Positions 8,140 through 17,039 of a stretch of DNA of 64,000 bases are shown piece after piece. Every line of letters begins with the position of its first letter. The first letter of the stretch is position 1. The notes under the pieces were generated by a model. That model did not search any database. It saw nothing but the letters and a program-made list of their open reading frames with translations, and was not told the origin of the DNA. The stretch comes from Ectothiorhodospiraceae bacterium WFHF3C12 (lineage in GTDB: Bacteria; Pseudomonadota; Gammaproteobacteria; Nitrococcales; Nitrococcaceae). The DNA is taken from assembly GCA_013519935.1 (NCBI GenBank), contig JACDUA010000007.1:1-64000 (forward strand), read 5' to 3'. The position numbers were made by a program, and so were the translations under genes.

Positions 8140-10209
8140 GCTGTCCAGCAGTGGGTCCAATGTGGCGAACAGGGCGCCCACGTCGATGGGTTTGCGCAGT
8201 ATCGCGGCGATGCCCAGACGCCGGGCCTCGCCGGTCGGGACGGACTCGTCATTGCCCGTATAGAGCACGATGGGCAGCGTCTCGCCGGTGTTCCGCAGAC
8301 GGTCCGCCAGTTCGAGCCCGCTCATGCCCGGCATGCTCTGGTCCGTGACCAGCAGATCGAAGGGCGGCGTGGCGTCGCTGAATCGTCGTAGCGCGCATTC
8401 GCCGGTGTCGCAGGCAACGACATTGAATCCCCGGCTGCTCAGCAGCTCCTCCATGAATGCGCGCACGGAAGCCTGGTCCTCGACCAGGAGAACCCGGGCG
8501 GCGACGGACCGACGCGGTTCGGGCGGGGCCTGATACTCGTCCGGCGGCGCGGTGACCGCCCCGCTGGCAGCCGGGAGCAGCACGCGCACGGCGGCGCCCT
8601 GTTCCTCGAGGTTCTCCACGAGGATGTGTCCACCGTGGTCGTGGACGATGCCGTGGGCGGTCGCCAGGCCCATACCACTGCCCTGACCCACTGCCTTGGT
8701 CGTGAAGAACGGCTCGAACATCCGTTCCTGGATGTCGGCAGGAATGCCGGGGCCGCTGTCGGCTACCGAAAGTGCCACGAACTCGCCCCGCACCGGCTGC
8801 CGGCAGGCCGCGCAGTGCCTGCCGCGTTCGCGCCGGGAGCCAACCTCGATGCGGATATGGCCCGCGCCGCCTATGGCGTCCCGTGCGTTGATGCACAGGT
8901 TCATCAGGACCTGCTCGATCTGGATGGGATCCGCGCGCACCGGCAAGGGAGCGTCATGGGTGGCCGTGAGCAGGTGCACGCTTGAGGGAAAGGTGGAGGT
9001 GAACAGCCTCACGGTTTCCTCCACCAGCTCTGGCAGTTGCAGCAGCCGGGGCGCGCCGCGCTCTCCGCGGCTGAAGGTCAGCATCTGGCGGATCAGGTCC
9101 CGGGCGCGCTCGCCGGCGGCCTGGATCTGGCCCAGGTGATTGGCGAGTCTGGGGTCGTCGGCTGCCGCCGGCTGTTCCTGGGCGAGCTGAGCGTAGCCGA
9201 GGATCGTGGTGAGGATGTTGTTGAAATCGTGCGCGATCCCGCCGGTGAGGTGTCCGATGGCTTCCATCTTCTGGGCCTGGCGCAGCTGTGCCTCCAGGGC
9301 GGCACGGTCGGCTTCCGCCTGGCGCCGGTCGGTAATGTCCCGGACGATGCCTAGCAGGTGCGGCGCCCCCTGGTAGACCATGCGCACGCCATGCACCTCC
9401 ACGGGGAAGACCGTTCCGTCGCGCCGGACGTCGTCCGCCTCGGCGTGGAAGGGCCTGCCGGTGCGCAACGTCTCCATGAAGGCGTCGAAGCGATGCCAGG
9501 AGTCCGGGTGGACCAGTAGCCTCGGGTCCATGGCCAGCAGTGCCTCCCGGCCGTATCCGTGCATGTCGGCGAAGGCCGGGTTCACGTCCACCAGCCGCCC
9601 GCCCGGGCTCCAGAGCACCAGGCCGTCCACGGAGGCGTCGAATATGGCCCGGTATTGCTCCTCCCTGGCGCTGACCGCCCGCTCGCCGCGCTGGCGCTCG
9701 ATCTCGGCCGCCGCGCGGATGGAGAAGATCCTCAGCGTCGCCTCGATGACCTCGCGGTTGCGCATGGGGCGGCGGTCGCTGACCGCGATGAGCCCCAGGG
9801 CTTCACCGGCGCTGTCGAACAGTGGATAGGCGGCGTAGCTGTGAAAGCCGAAGCTCGCCATCATCTCGTCCTCGGGGAAGCGCTCGGTCAACCGGTCGGG
9901 GACGAACTCGAAGGCCTTGCCGATGACGAACGCGCAGGGCGTGCCGTCCAGGGAGTACTCCACATTGTCGAGCATCTGGCCCTGATGGTAGACGGCGATG
10001 CTCTGTACCCAGTCGTCGCCGCGCTCGCTGAGCACGCCGATTAGGGCAAAGTCGACTTCCAGCGTCAGTGCGACGTGTTCCACCAGTTGCCGGAACACCT
10101 CCTCGCCTCGGGCGGCCGTCACGCCAAGGGCGACGTTGCGCAGGGCGGTCAGGATGCGCGGCGAGTCCAGCGGAAACGCCGGGGCCGCTTCGTGCTGCGA
10201 GTTGCCCAC
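8125..10209 (-). CDS. Hybrid sensor histidine kinase (GAF-PAS-HisKA-HATPase-REC)
   Basis: 694 residues with no membrane segment, so it is a cytoplasmic sensor. Order: GAF-like domain (~20-175), PAS (~185-295, ending GIVRDITDRR), HisKA with phospho-acceptor His327 in GGIAHDFNNIL, HATPase_c with N-box NLCINARDAI and DSGPGIP, and a C-terminal receiver (LLVTDQSMPG). A CxxC insertion (HCAACRQP) sits in the ATPase domain, as seen in a subset of these kinases. The neighbouring response regulator is the obvious partner. GAAAC repeats lie upstream of its start. Confidence 0.92.
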   Translation of the reverse strand: MGNSQHEAAPAFPLDSPRILTALRNVALGVTAARGEEVFRQLVEHVALTLEVDFALIGVLSERGDDWVQSIAVYHQGQMLDNVEYSLDGTPCAFVIGKAFEFVPDRLTERFPEDEMMASFGFHSYAAYPLFDSAGEALGLIAVSDRRPMRNREVIEATLRIFSIRAAAEIERQRGERAVSAREEQYRAIFDASVDGLVLWSPGGRLVDVNPAFADMHGYGREALLAMDPRLLVHPDSWHRFDAFMETLRTGRPFHAEADDVRRDGTVFPVEVHGVRMVYQGAPHLLGIVRDITDRRQAEADRAALEAQLRQAQKMEAIGHLTGGIAHDFNNILTTILGYAQLAQEQPAAADDPRLANHLGQIQAAGERARDLIRQMLTFSRGERGAPRLLQLPELVEETVRLFTSTFPSSVHLLTATHDAPLPVRADPIQIEQVLMNLCINARDAIGGAGHIRIEVGSRRERGRHCAACRQPVRGEFVALSVADSGPGIPADIQERMFEPFFTTKAVGQGSGMGLATAHGIVHDHGGHILVENLEEQGAAVRVLLPAASGAVTAPPDEYQAPPEPRRSVAARVLLVEDQASVRAFMEELLSSRGFNVVACDTGECALRRFSDATPPFDLLVTDQSMPGMSGLELADRLRNTGETLPIVLYTGNDESVPTGEARRLGIAAILRKPIDVGALFATLDPLLDSKRPA

Positions 10210-10293
10210 CTCAGGCCCTCCGATACTGCGTTGCCGTTTCCATCTTTCAAGCTAGCATCGCGCGGTCGACAGGGAAGGCATCGATACAAAGCC

Positions 10294-10318
10294 GAAACAA
10301 ACGAAACGTGCCGGAAAC
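10294..10318. promoter_or_regulatory. Three GAAAC direct repeats upstream of the kinase gene
   Basis: GAAAC occurs at 10294, 10303 and 10314 on the + strand, 9 and 11 bp apart, 85-110 bp upstream of the kinase start codon. The same motif is repeated upstream of the diiron gene. It is a candidate binding site for the adjacent OmpR-type regulator; this is inference. Confidence 0.3.
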
Positions 10319-10357
10319 ACCCCACGCACCGTGGTCCCGCTCGGGGGCGGGGCGGTC

Positions 10358-11089
10358 CTAGTCATCCGCCGGCGCGGTGGTTGTCTCCGGAACGAACATG
10401 TAGCCGACGCCGCGGACGGTGCGCAGCATTCGGGGCGACTCCGGGTTGCGCTCGATCTTCTTGCGCAGGCGGGCCACGCGAATGTCGACGCTGCGATCGT
10501 ACGGATTCCAGTCGCGGTTCTGGGTGAGGTCGAGGATGTCGTCGCGGCTGAGAACCCGGTTGGGCCGGGTGCCGAATACCTGGAGCAGATCGAACTCCAT
10601 CTGGGTGATGGGGATCTCGCGGCCATCCGCGTCGTGCAGGCAGCGCGCGTCCAGATCCAGCACGCAATCCCCGAAACGCAGGCTGCGGGCATGGCGGGCG
10701 GCAACCGCTGGCTCGCGTGGGCCCAGGCGCCGCAACACGCCCTTGACGCGCGCCAGCAGCTCCCGGTTGTCGAAGGGCTTCGCGATATAGTCGTCGGCGC
10801 CGACCTCCAGGCCGATGATGCGGTCCACGGTCTCGCCGGCGGCGGTGACCATGATGATGCCAATATCCAGGTGCTCGCGGATGTGCCTCGCCAGTGACAG
10901 GCCGTCCTCGCCCGGCATGTTCAGGTCGAGCAGCACCAGTTGGGGCGGGGCGGCCGCAAGCGCCCTTCGCGCGGAGTCGGCGTCCGCCGCGGTGTGCACG
11001 TCGAAGCCCTTGTCAGCCAGGTATTCGCTCAGCAGCGAGCGGATCTGGCTGTCGTCGTCCACGATCAGTATCGATGGGTTGCCGTCCAT
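10358..11089 (-). CDS. OmpR/PhoB-family response regulator
   Basis: 243 residues. The receiver domain has acidic pocket DDD at 11-13, phospho-acceptor D55 (VLLDLNMPG), the Thr switch in MVTAAG and Lys in IAKPFD. The C-terminal winged helix is OmpR-type (FDLLQVFGTRPNRVLSRDDILD ... RSVDIRVARLRKKIE ... RGVGYMF). It should act as a DNA-binding transcription factor phosphorylated by the adjacent hybrid kinase, whose start is 148 bp downstream of this gene's stop. The track start at 11155 adds 22 unlikely residues, so ATG 11089 is used. Confidence 0.94.
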   Translation of the reverse strand: MDGNPSILIVDDDSQIRSLLSEYLADKGFDVHTAADADSARRALAAAPPQLVLLDLNMPGEDGLSLARHIREHLDIGIIMVTAAGETVDRIIGLEVGADDYIAKPFDNRELLARVKGVLRRLGPREPAVAARHARSLRFGDCVLDLDARCLHDADGREIPITQMEFDLLQVFGTRPNRVLSRDDILDLTQNRDWNPYDRSVDIRVARLRKKIERNPESPRMLRTVRGVGYMFVPETTTAPADD

Positions 11090-11173
11090 GTCCCGTTTGC
11101 CCTGGGGCAGGCTGCCGTAAGTGCTTGTTATATCCCTACCAACCGAATCCGGCAAGGCCGGCGGCCGAATGGC

Positions 11174-11899
11174 TCAGGGCCTGGCGAGGGCGTCCCGGGC
11201 CAGTTCGCGCTCCAGCTCGCCGATACGCCGGATGCTGTCCCGGGCGCCGGCCGTGTCCCTGTCGGTAACTTGCCGGACGAGCTGGCGCATCCAGTCCAGG
11301 TGCTGATCCATCGCCGCCGCCCGCTGCGTCCAGGAGCGATAGAGCACGCGTCGCAGGGCCGGCTCCAGATCGGCGAAAAGCTCGTCGAGCAGGGGATTGT
11401 CCACTACTGGCGCGCAGGCTCGCGCAAAGGTGAAGTTGCGCTCGAAGTAGTCGCTCACGTCGCCACGGGCCGCGGCCCGGTTCAGGTCCTCGATGACCGT
11501 GTACAGCGGCGGCAGGTCCTCGGGGCGCCAGTGCTCGGCGGTCTTCTCCGCCAGCAGCTGGTAAAGCGGAATGACCACGTCGTAGAGCCGATCCACGTCC
11601 CGGGCCGACAGCTCGGTGACCACGGCGCCCCGGCGAGGGAGGATGCGCACCAGCCGCCTCTTCTCCAGCAGGCGCAGGGCCTCGCGAACCGGCCCGCGGC
11701 TGACGCCCAGGGATTCGGCGAGCTGGGTTTCCAGCAGCCGCGCGCCGGGGGCGAGCTCGCCGCGGATGACCCGCTCGCCCACGGTCTCGGCGATAGCCTC
11801 GTTGAGGTTCCGCCCATCGGACGACGCCTTGACGGTTGGTTTCCCGCCCATAGGTCTTTGATTGCCGGGGCGGTCTTCTAGGCTTGTCATACAGGTCAC
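11174..11899 (-). CDS. GntR-family transcriptional regulator, FadR subfamily (FCD domain)
   Basis: 241 residues. The N-terminal winged helix-turn-helix is clear (AIAETVGERVIRGELAPGARLLETQLAESLGVSRGPVREALRLLEKR), followed by an all-helical FCD ligand domain with the Asp/His-type metal-binding pattern (DVVIPLYQLLAE; NFTFARA; DQHLDWMRQL). It is divergent from fadI, with two matching dyads between them, so it most likely represses the fadIJ operon and itself in response to an acyl-CoA or organic acid. It is not a clear FadR orthologue. Confidence 0.9.
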   Translation of the reverse strand: MTCMTSLEDRPGNQRPMGGKPTVKASSDGRNLNEAIAETVGERVIRGELAPGARLLETQLAESLGVSRGPVREALRLLEKRRLVRILPRRGAVVTELSARDVDRLYDVVIPLYQLLAEKTAEHWRPEDLPPLYTVIEDLNRAAARGDVSDYFERNFTFARACAPVVDNPLLDELFADLEPALRRVLYRSWTQRAAAMDQHLDWMRQLVRQVTDRDTAGARDSIRRIGELERELARDALARP

Positions 11900-11936
11900 C
11901 GTGGTGCTTTGTCAGCAGTCCGGGGTAATGGCCGGC

Positions 11937-11950
11937 AATTGTTGACAATT
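11937..11950. promoter_or_regulatory. GntR operator, copy 1 (perfect dyad)
   Basis: AATTGT-TG-ACAATT: a perfect 6-bp inverted repeat with a 2-bp spacer in the fadI/gntR divergent gap. The length and symmetry match GntR/FCD operators. Confidence 0.65.
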
Positions 11951-11967
11951 TTATTGAGCGACGTTTG

Positions 11968-11981
11968 AATTGTCGACATTC
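11968..11981. promoter_or_regulatory. GntR operator, copy 2 (imperfect dyad)
   Basis: AATTGT-CG-ACATTC repeats the left arm of copy 1 exactly and the right arm at 4 of 6 positions. It begins 31 bp (three helical turns) after copy 1 and 49 bp upstream of the fadI start, so two regulator dimers could bind the same DNA face. Confidence 0.6.
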
Positions 11982-12016
11982 ATTCTGGCGTACTGCGTCC
12001 AAGGGGAGGCGTTGTC

Positions 12017-13636
12017 GTGGCGAAAGATCCCGAGTCCAAGGACAGCCCGGAAAAGACGGGGCAAAAAGGCGGGGGCGGCACCCGAAAGAAGACACCCGGG
12101 AAGACCGGCGCCACCGCGTCGAAAAGCGGGACTGCCGGGCGAACCACCCGCGGCACCAGCGGGGCGAAGCCCGCCGGCGGGGCTGCCAAGCGCTCGTCCG
12201 GTAAGGCGGCGAGCGGTTCGCAAAGCGCTTCGTCGACTCGCAAGGCGGCCAGCAGCTCGGCAGGATCCTCCACCCGCAAGACGACCGGCGGCGGCCGGGG
12301 CGGTTCCAGCCGAACGACGACCAAGGGCAGCACCAGCCGCAGCGCCACTCAGGCCGGCGATCGCCTGGCGGTCGTGGCGGGCCTGCGTACCCCGTTCGCC
12401 CGGCAGCTGACCGCGTTCAAGGGCGTCAACGCCATTGAGCTGGGCTGCATGGTCACCAACGAATTGCTCGCGCGCACGGACATCGATCCGTCCATCGTCG
12501 ACCGTGTGGTCTACGGCCAGGTCATTACCCTGCCCGAGGCGCCGAACATCGCGCGCGAGGTCGTCATCGGCTGCGGCATGGATCTGTCCACTGACGCCTA
12601 CAGCGTTTCCCGCGCGTGCGCCACCAGCTTCCAGTCCACCGTCGACATCGCCCAGGCCATCACCATGGGCGATATCGAGGTGGGCATCGCGGGCGGGGCC
12701 GATTCCAGCTCGGTGATCCCCGTGCAGGTCTCGCCGAAGCTGCGGGACGTGCTGGTGGAGATGACCAAGGCCAAGACCATGGGCGACCGGCTCAACCTGC
12801 TCAAGCGGTTGCGCCCGAAGGATCTGGCGCCGAACCCCCCGGCGGTGAAGGATTACAGCACCGGGCTGGGCATGGGCGACATCGGCGAGCAGATGGCCAA
12901 GACCCACGGCATCAGCCGCGAGGCGCAGGACGAGCTCACCCTGCGCTCGCATCAGCGGGCCAACCAGGCCTGGGAGGACGGCCGGCTCGACGCCGAGGTG
13001 ATGCACGCCTTCGCCGGCCCGAAGCAGACCCATATCCACAAGGACAACAACATCCGGCCGGATGCCTCCATGGAGTCGCTGGCCAAGCTCAAGCCGGCCT
13101 TCGACAAGAGACACGGGACCGTCACGGCGGGGAACTCCACGCCGCTGACCGATGGCGCCACCAGCCTGCTGCTGATGAAGGAGAGCCGGGCGCGGGCGCT
13201 GGGACTGGAGCCGCTGGGCTTCATCCGCTCCCATGCCTTCCAGGCGGTGAACCCGTTCCAGGACGGCCTGATCGGTCCGCTCTATGCCACGGCCAGGGTG
13301 CTGGACCGGGCGGGGATCGCCAGCACGGACGAGCTGACGCTGATCGACATTCACGAGGCCTTCGCGTCCCAGACACTCTCGGTGCTCAAGTATTGGGACG
13401 ATCCACAGTTCGCGAAGGACAGGCTGGGCCGCAGCAAACCCCTCGGCGAGGTGGACTGGGACCGGATCAACGTGCTGGGCGGCTCGGTCGCCTACGGGCA
13501 TCCATTCGCCGCCACCGGCGGCCGGATGATCGTCCAGACCCTCAACGAGCTGCGCCGCCGCGGCGGGGGCGTGGCGCTGAATACCGCCTGTGCCGCCGGC
13601 GGCCTGGCGGCGGCGATGATTCTGGAGGTGGCGTGA
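12017..13636 (+). CDS. fadI: 3-ketoacyl-CoA thiolase (FadI type) with a basic N-terminal tail
   Basis: 539 residues against ~430 for usual FadI. Residues ~114-539 are a complete thiolase: nucleophile Cys201 in [28 protein letters not shown] and C-terminal NTACAAGG. It cleaves 3-ketoacyl-CoA in the last step of beta-oxidation. The first ~113 residues are low-complexity Lys/Arg/Ser/Thr/Gly/Ala (about 23 basic, 4 acidic), like histone H1 or PhaF tails. The GTG start at 12017 has a strong GGGGAGG Shine-Dalgarno, so the tail is probably translated. The stop overlaps fadJ by 1-3 bp. Regulated by the divergent GntR, by inference. Confidence 0.93.
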   Translation: MAKDPESKDSPEKTGQKGGGGTRKKTPGKTGATASKSGTAGRTTRGTSGAKPAGGAAKRSSGKAASGSQSASSTRKAASSSAGSSTRKTTGGGRGGSSRTTTKGSTSRSATQAGDRLAVVAGLRTPFARQLTAFKGVNAIELGCMVTNELLARTDIDPSIVDRVVYGQVITLPEAPNIAREVVIGCGMDLSTDAYSVSRACATSFQSTVDIAQAITMGDIEVGIAGGADSSSVIPVQVSPKLRDVLVEMTKAKTMGDRLNLLKRLRPKDLAPNPPAVKDYSTGLGMGDIGEQMAKTHGISREAQDELTLRSHQRANQAWEDGRLDAEVMHAFAGPKQTHIHKDNNIRPDASMESLAKLKPAFDKRHGTVTAGNSTPLTDGATSLLLMKESRARALGLEPLGFIRSHAFQAVNPFQDGLIGPLYATARVLDRAGIASTDELTLIDIHEAFASQTLSVLKYWDDPQFAKDRLGRSKPLGEVDWDRINVLGGSVAYGHPFAATGGRMIVQTLNELRRRGGGVALNTACAAGGLAAAMILEVA

Positions 13637-15828
13637 TGGCGACGCAGCAGGAGAAGGGGACGGCCACGGACAGCGCGGAGCCCATGACGCTGGAGATCCG
13701 GGACGACGGCATCGCCGTCATCACCATCGACTGCCCCGGCGAGGCCCAGAACACGCTGGGCGAGGCCGTGATGGAGTCCGCCCGCAAGCACCTGGCGGAC
13801 GTGACACGGCGCAAGGACATCAAGGGTCTGATCTTCCGCAGCGCCAAGCCCGGCTCGTTCATCGCCGGCGCCGATATCCGCATGTTGCAGCGATGCGGCT
13901 CGGCGCAGGAGGTCAGCGAGCTCTCCCGCGCCGGTCAGCGGGCCTTCGACCAGATCGAGGACGCGGGGATCCCCGTGGTGGCGGCCGTGGACGGGGCCTG
14001 TCTGGGCGGCGGCCTGGAGCTGGCCATGGCCTGCCATGCGCGGGTCTGTACCGATTCCGAAAAGACCGTTCTGGGCCTGCCGGAAGTGCAGCTTGGCCTG
14101 CTGCCGGGCAGCGGCGGGACGCAGCGCCTCCCGCGCTACGTGGGCATCCCCGCCGCCCTGGACATGATGATGACCGGCAAGCACGTGCGGCCTGGCAAGG
14201 CCCGGCGCATGGGCCTGGTGGACGACGTGGTGCCCGCTTCGATCGTGATGGACGTGGCGGTGGAGCAGATCAACAGGCTTCAGGGCCGCCACCGCCGGGC
14301 GCGGGAGCCCGGGGCGGGGTCGACGATGGAGCGCGTCACCCGGTGGGCGCTTGAGAAGAACCCGCTGGGCCGCAGCGTGGTGTTCAAGCAGGCCGAGAAG
14401 CAGATGCTGGCCCAGACCAAGGGTAACTACCCGGCGCCGAAGCGCATTCTGGAGGTGGTGGAAGCCGGCCTCAGCCAGGGCATGCGCAAGGGGCTGGAAC
14501 TGGAGGCGAAGGCCTTTGGCGAGCTGGCCATGACGCCGGAAGCACGTCAGCTCATGGGGCTGTATTTCGCCACGACGGCCATGAAGAAGGACACCGGCGT
14601 CTCCGACCCGAAGGTCACGCCCCGCGAAGTGCACCGCGTGGGCGTGCTCGGCGCGGGCCTCATGGGAGCCGGCATCAGCTATGTCACCGCGGACAAGGCG
14701 GGCATCCCGGTGCGACTCAAGGACGTCAAGCCCGAGGGTCTGTCGGCGGGCATGAAACACGTCCACGACGAGGTCACCAAGAAGGTCAAGCGCAAGTCCA
14801 TCTCCGCCATCGAGGGCGACATCATCGCCCGGCGGGTGACAGGGACGCTGGATTTCTCCGGTTTCCGGAACCTCGACATGGTCATCGAGGCGGTGTTCGA
14901 AAAGCTGGATCTCAAACATCAGATGATCCGGGACATCGAGGCCAATTGCCGCGAGGACACGATCTTCGCGACCAATACGTCGTCCATCCCGATAACGGAT
15001 ATCGCCGGGGGGGCGAAGCGGCCGGAGAACGTCATCGGCATGCATTACTTCTCACCCGTGGAGAAGATGCCCCTGCTGGAGGTCATCGCCACCGACAGGA
15101 CCGCCCCGGAGGTCATCGCGACGGTGGTGGACGTGGGTCGCAAACAGGGCAAGACGCCCATAGTCGTCAAGGACGGTGCGGGCTTCTACGTCAACCGTAT
15201 CCTCTCGCCCTATATCAACGAGGCCATGCACCTGCTCGGCAGCGGTGTTGCCATCGACCGGATCGACAAGGCGCTGGTGCAGTTCGGCTTCCCGGTCGGT
15301 CCCTTCAAGCTTCTCGATGAAGTGGGCATCGACATCTCGGCCCATGTCGCGCCCATTCTTCACGAGGCCTTCGGCGAGCGCATGAAGCCGGTGAGCGAGG
15401 CGGGCAAGATGATCGATGACGGCCGGTTGGGCAAGAAGGCCGGCAAGGGCTTTTACGATTACAGCGGCAAGAGCTCCGGCAAGGACGTGGACGAGGCCGT
15501 GTACAAGCTGCTGGGCGTCGAGCCGACGGGCAGCATGAAGCCCGAGGAGATCGTTGACCGCACGGTGTTGATGATGCTCAACGAAGCCGCCATCTGTTAT
15601 CAGGAAGGGTTGATACGCAGCGCCCGGGACGGCGACATCGGCGCGGTGTTCGGCATCGGCTTTCCGCCGTTCCGCGGCGGCCCGTTCCGCTACATGGATT
15701 CGCTGGGCCTGGACACGGTGCTCAAGAAGCTCGAGACCCATCACCAGAACCAGGGCGAGCGCTACGCACCGGCCCGGATCATCAGCGAGATGGCGGAAAA
15801 AGGGGAGCGATTCCACAAAGAGGACTGA
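13636..15828 (+). CDS. fadJ: Fatty-acid oxidation complex alpha subunit (enoyl-CoA hydratase / 3-hydroxyacyl-CoA dehydrogenase, FadJ type)
   Basis: 730 residues. The N-terminal crotonase domain has SFIAGADIRM, the oxyanion-hole CLGGGLELAMA and catalytic Glu in GLPEVQLGLLPGSGGTQRLP. The NAD-binding domain begins GVLGAGLMGAGI (~residue 336), with the dehydrogenase His in GMHYFSPVEKMPLLEV and the C-terminal helical domain GFPPFRGGPFRYMD. It carries out steps two and three of beta-oxidation and should pair with the upstream thiolase. ATG 13636 overlaps the fadI stop. Confidence 0.96.
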   Translation: MATQQEKGTATDSAEPMTLEIRDDGIAVITIDCPGEAQNTLGEAVMESARKHLADVTRRKDIKGLIFRSAKPGSFIAGADIRMLQRCGSAQEVSELSRAGQRAFDQIEDAGIPVVAAVDGACLGGGLELAMACHARVCTDSEKTVLGLPEVQLGLLPGSGGTQRLPRYVGIPAALDMMMTGKHVRPGKARRMGLVDDVVPASIVMDVAVEQINRLQGRHRRAREPGAGSTMERVTRWALEKNPLGRSVVFKQAEKQMLAQTKGNYPAPKRILEVVEAGLSQGMRKGLELEAKAFGELAMTPEARQLMGLYFATTAMKKDTGVSDPKVTPREVHRVGVLGAGLMGAGISYVTADKAGIPVRLKDVKPEGLSAGMKHVHDEVTKKVKRKSISAIEGDIIARRVTGTLDFSGFRNLDMVIEAVFEKLDLKHQMIRDIEANCREDTIFATNTSSIPITDIAGGAKRPENVIGMHYFSPVEKMPLLEVIATDRTAPEVIATVVDVGRKQGKTPIVVKDGAGFYVNRILSPYINEAMHLLGSGVAIDRIDKALVQFGFPVGPFKLLDEVGIDISAHVAPILHEAFGERMKPVSEAGKMIDDGRLGKKAGKGFYDYSGKSSGKDVDEAVYKLLGVEPTGSMKPEEIVDRTVLMMLNEAAICYQEGLIRSARDGDIGAVFGIGFPPFRGGPFRYMDSLGLDTVLKKLETHHQNQGERYAPARIISEMAEKGERFHKED

Positions 15829-15951
15829 ATCGCTCGGTTCGGCGCCACCGGAAAAGGCCACGGATCGCTTCTACACTCCGGGCAACAGACGGCGGACGGG
15901 CTGCAGCAAGACGCCCCCTGCCGTCACTTTCGATGAGAAGGAGGAGCAGAC

Positions 15952-16164
15952 ATGTCAGGAAGCGTATACAGAGTCACGGAGATCATTGGTACCAGCGAGA
16001 AATCCTGGGAGGATGCAGCCAAGAATGCGGTTGAGTCCGCATCGCAGTCGCTGAAGCACATGCGCGTGGCGGAAGTAGTGGAGCTGGATATGACGGTCAG
16101 CGAAGAAGGCAAGGTCACCGCCTACCGCGCCAAGGTGAACATCTCGTTCAAGTACGAAGCCTGA
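15952..16164 (+). CDS. Dodecin (flavin-binding small protein)
   Basis: 70 residues, normal for dodecin. VYRVTEIIGTSEKSWEDAAKNAV followed by LKHMRVAEVVELDMTVSEEGKVTAYRAKVNISFKYE gives the beta-alpha-beta-beta fold and the Trp (W20) that stacks on flavin. It forms hollow dodecamers that store flavins in the cytoplasm. A very strong AGGAGG Shine-Dalgarno precedes the ATG. A stable hairpin follows the gene. Confidence 0.95.
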   Translation: MSGSVYRVTEIIGTSEKSWEDAAKNAVESASQSLKHMRVAEVVELDMTVSEEGKVTAYRAKVNISFKYEA

Positions 16165-16168
16165 ACCT

Positions 16169-16201
16169 GACGGCCGGCGCGTCACGCACGCGTCGGCCGT
16201 C
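16169..16201. terminator. Bidirectional terminator-type hairpin
   Basis: 14-bp stem GACGGCCGGCGCGT / ACGCGTCGGCCGTC with one G-T pair and a 5-nt loop, between dodecin (+) and the methyltransferase (-). Only a weak pyrimidine run follows. Confidence 0.55.
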
Positions 16202-16217
16202 TCCGTATTTCCTTTCC

Positions 16218-17039
16218 TCAATCGCGGCTTGCCAGCACCAGTACGACCGTAACCCCGCCCGCCTCCAGATTGCGTGTCAGATTCCGAGTCCGCTCGCTCA
16301 TGTCAGGGCCGACCAGCAGGTGCAAGCCCAGGCGGGGCGATGACGAGCCATCCTGGCGAGCGGCCATCCGCTGGAAGAATGCCAGCGCCGCTTCGGTGCG
16401 GTCCTGCCACTGCTCGATGCGCAGACCGGCATCGGCCAGACGCCGGCGCATACCCTCAACCGTGTCCAGGTGGCTGATGGCGGCGCTGTCCGCCCACGGC
16501 ACCGGGTAGTGCAGCTCGCCGCCCGTGTCTCCGGCGAGCACTTCGTAGCACACCAGCCGCCCGCCCGGACGGAGCACGCGGGCGAGCTCCGCGAACAGGG
16601 CGTCCTTGTCCGCCACGTTCATGGTCATGTGCTGGGTCCAGACCACGTCGAACGCACCTGGCTCGAAAGGCAGGGCCAGCGCATCTGCCTGGCGGAATCG
16701 GACCTGGCCCTCCAGGCCGACCCGGGCGGTGAGATCGTTGGCCACTTCGCAGTAGCTGCGGGCGAGGTCGACACCGGTGACGCGGCAGCCGGTTTCCGCG
16801 GCCATGGTCCGTGCCGGCCCGCCGATGCCGGCGCCCACGTCCAGCACGTGATCCGCGGGGCCGATGCCGGCGAGCTCGATCATTTCCTGGGTGGCCCGCC
16901 GGCCGCCGATGTGGAACTCGTCTAGCGGCGCCAGGTCCTCGGGATGCAGATCGTCTACGTCGAGTCCGGATTCCGCCAGCGCGTTCAGCAGCGACGCCAG
17001 CAGCTCGTCGCGCTCGTAATGGTTCGCCACGTTGGTCAT
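16218..17039 (-). CDS. Class I SAM-dependent methyltransferase
   Basis: 273 residues. Motif I is VLDVGAGIGGPARTMA (~residue 65), followed by VTGVDLA (motif post-I), FRQADALALPFEPGAFDVVWTQHMTMNV (motifs II-III) and LARVLRPGGRLVCYEVL, as in the UbiE/GSMT-type family. The extra N-terminal helix region resembles small-molecule methyltransferases such as glycine/sarcosine or tocopherol types; the substrate is not readable. Its start overlaps the DUF2189 gene stop (ATGA), so both are in one transcript. Confidence 0.88.
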   Translation of the reverse strand: MTNVANHYERDELLASLLNALAESGLDVDDLHPEDLAPLDEFHIGGRRATQEMIELAGIGPADHVLDVGAGIGGPARTMAAETGCRVTGVDLARSYCEVANDLTARVGLEGQVRFRQADALALPFEPGAFDVVWTQHMTMNVADKDALFAELARVLRPGGRLVCYEVLAGDTGGELHYPVPWADSAAISHLDTVEGMRRRLADAGLRIEQWQDRTEAALAFFQRMAARQDGSSSPRLGLHLLVGPDMSERTRNLTRNLEAGGVTVVLVLASRD

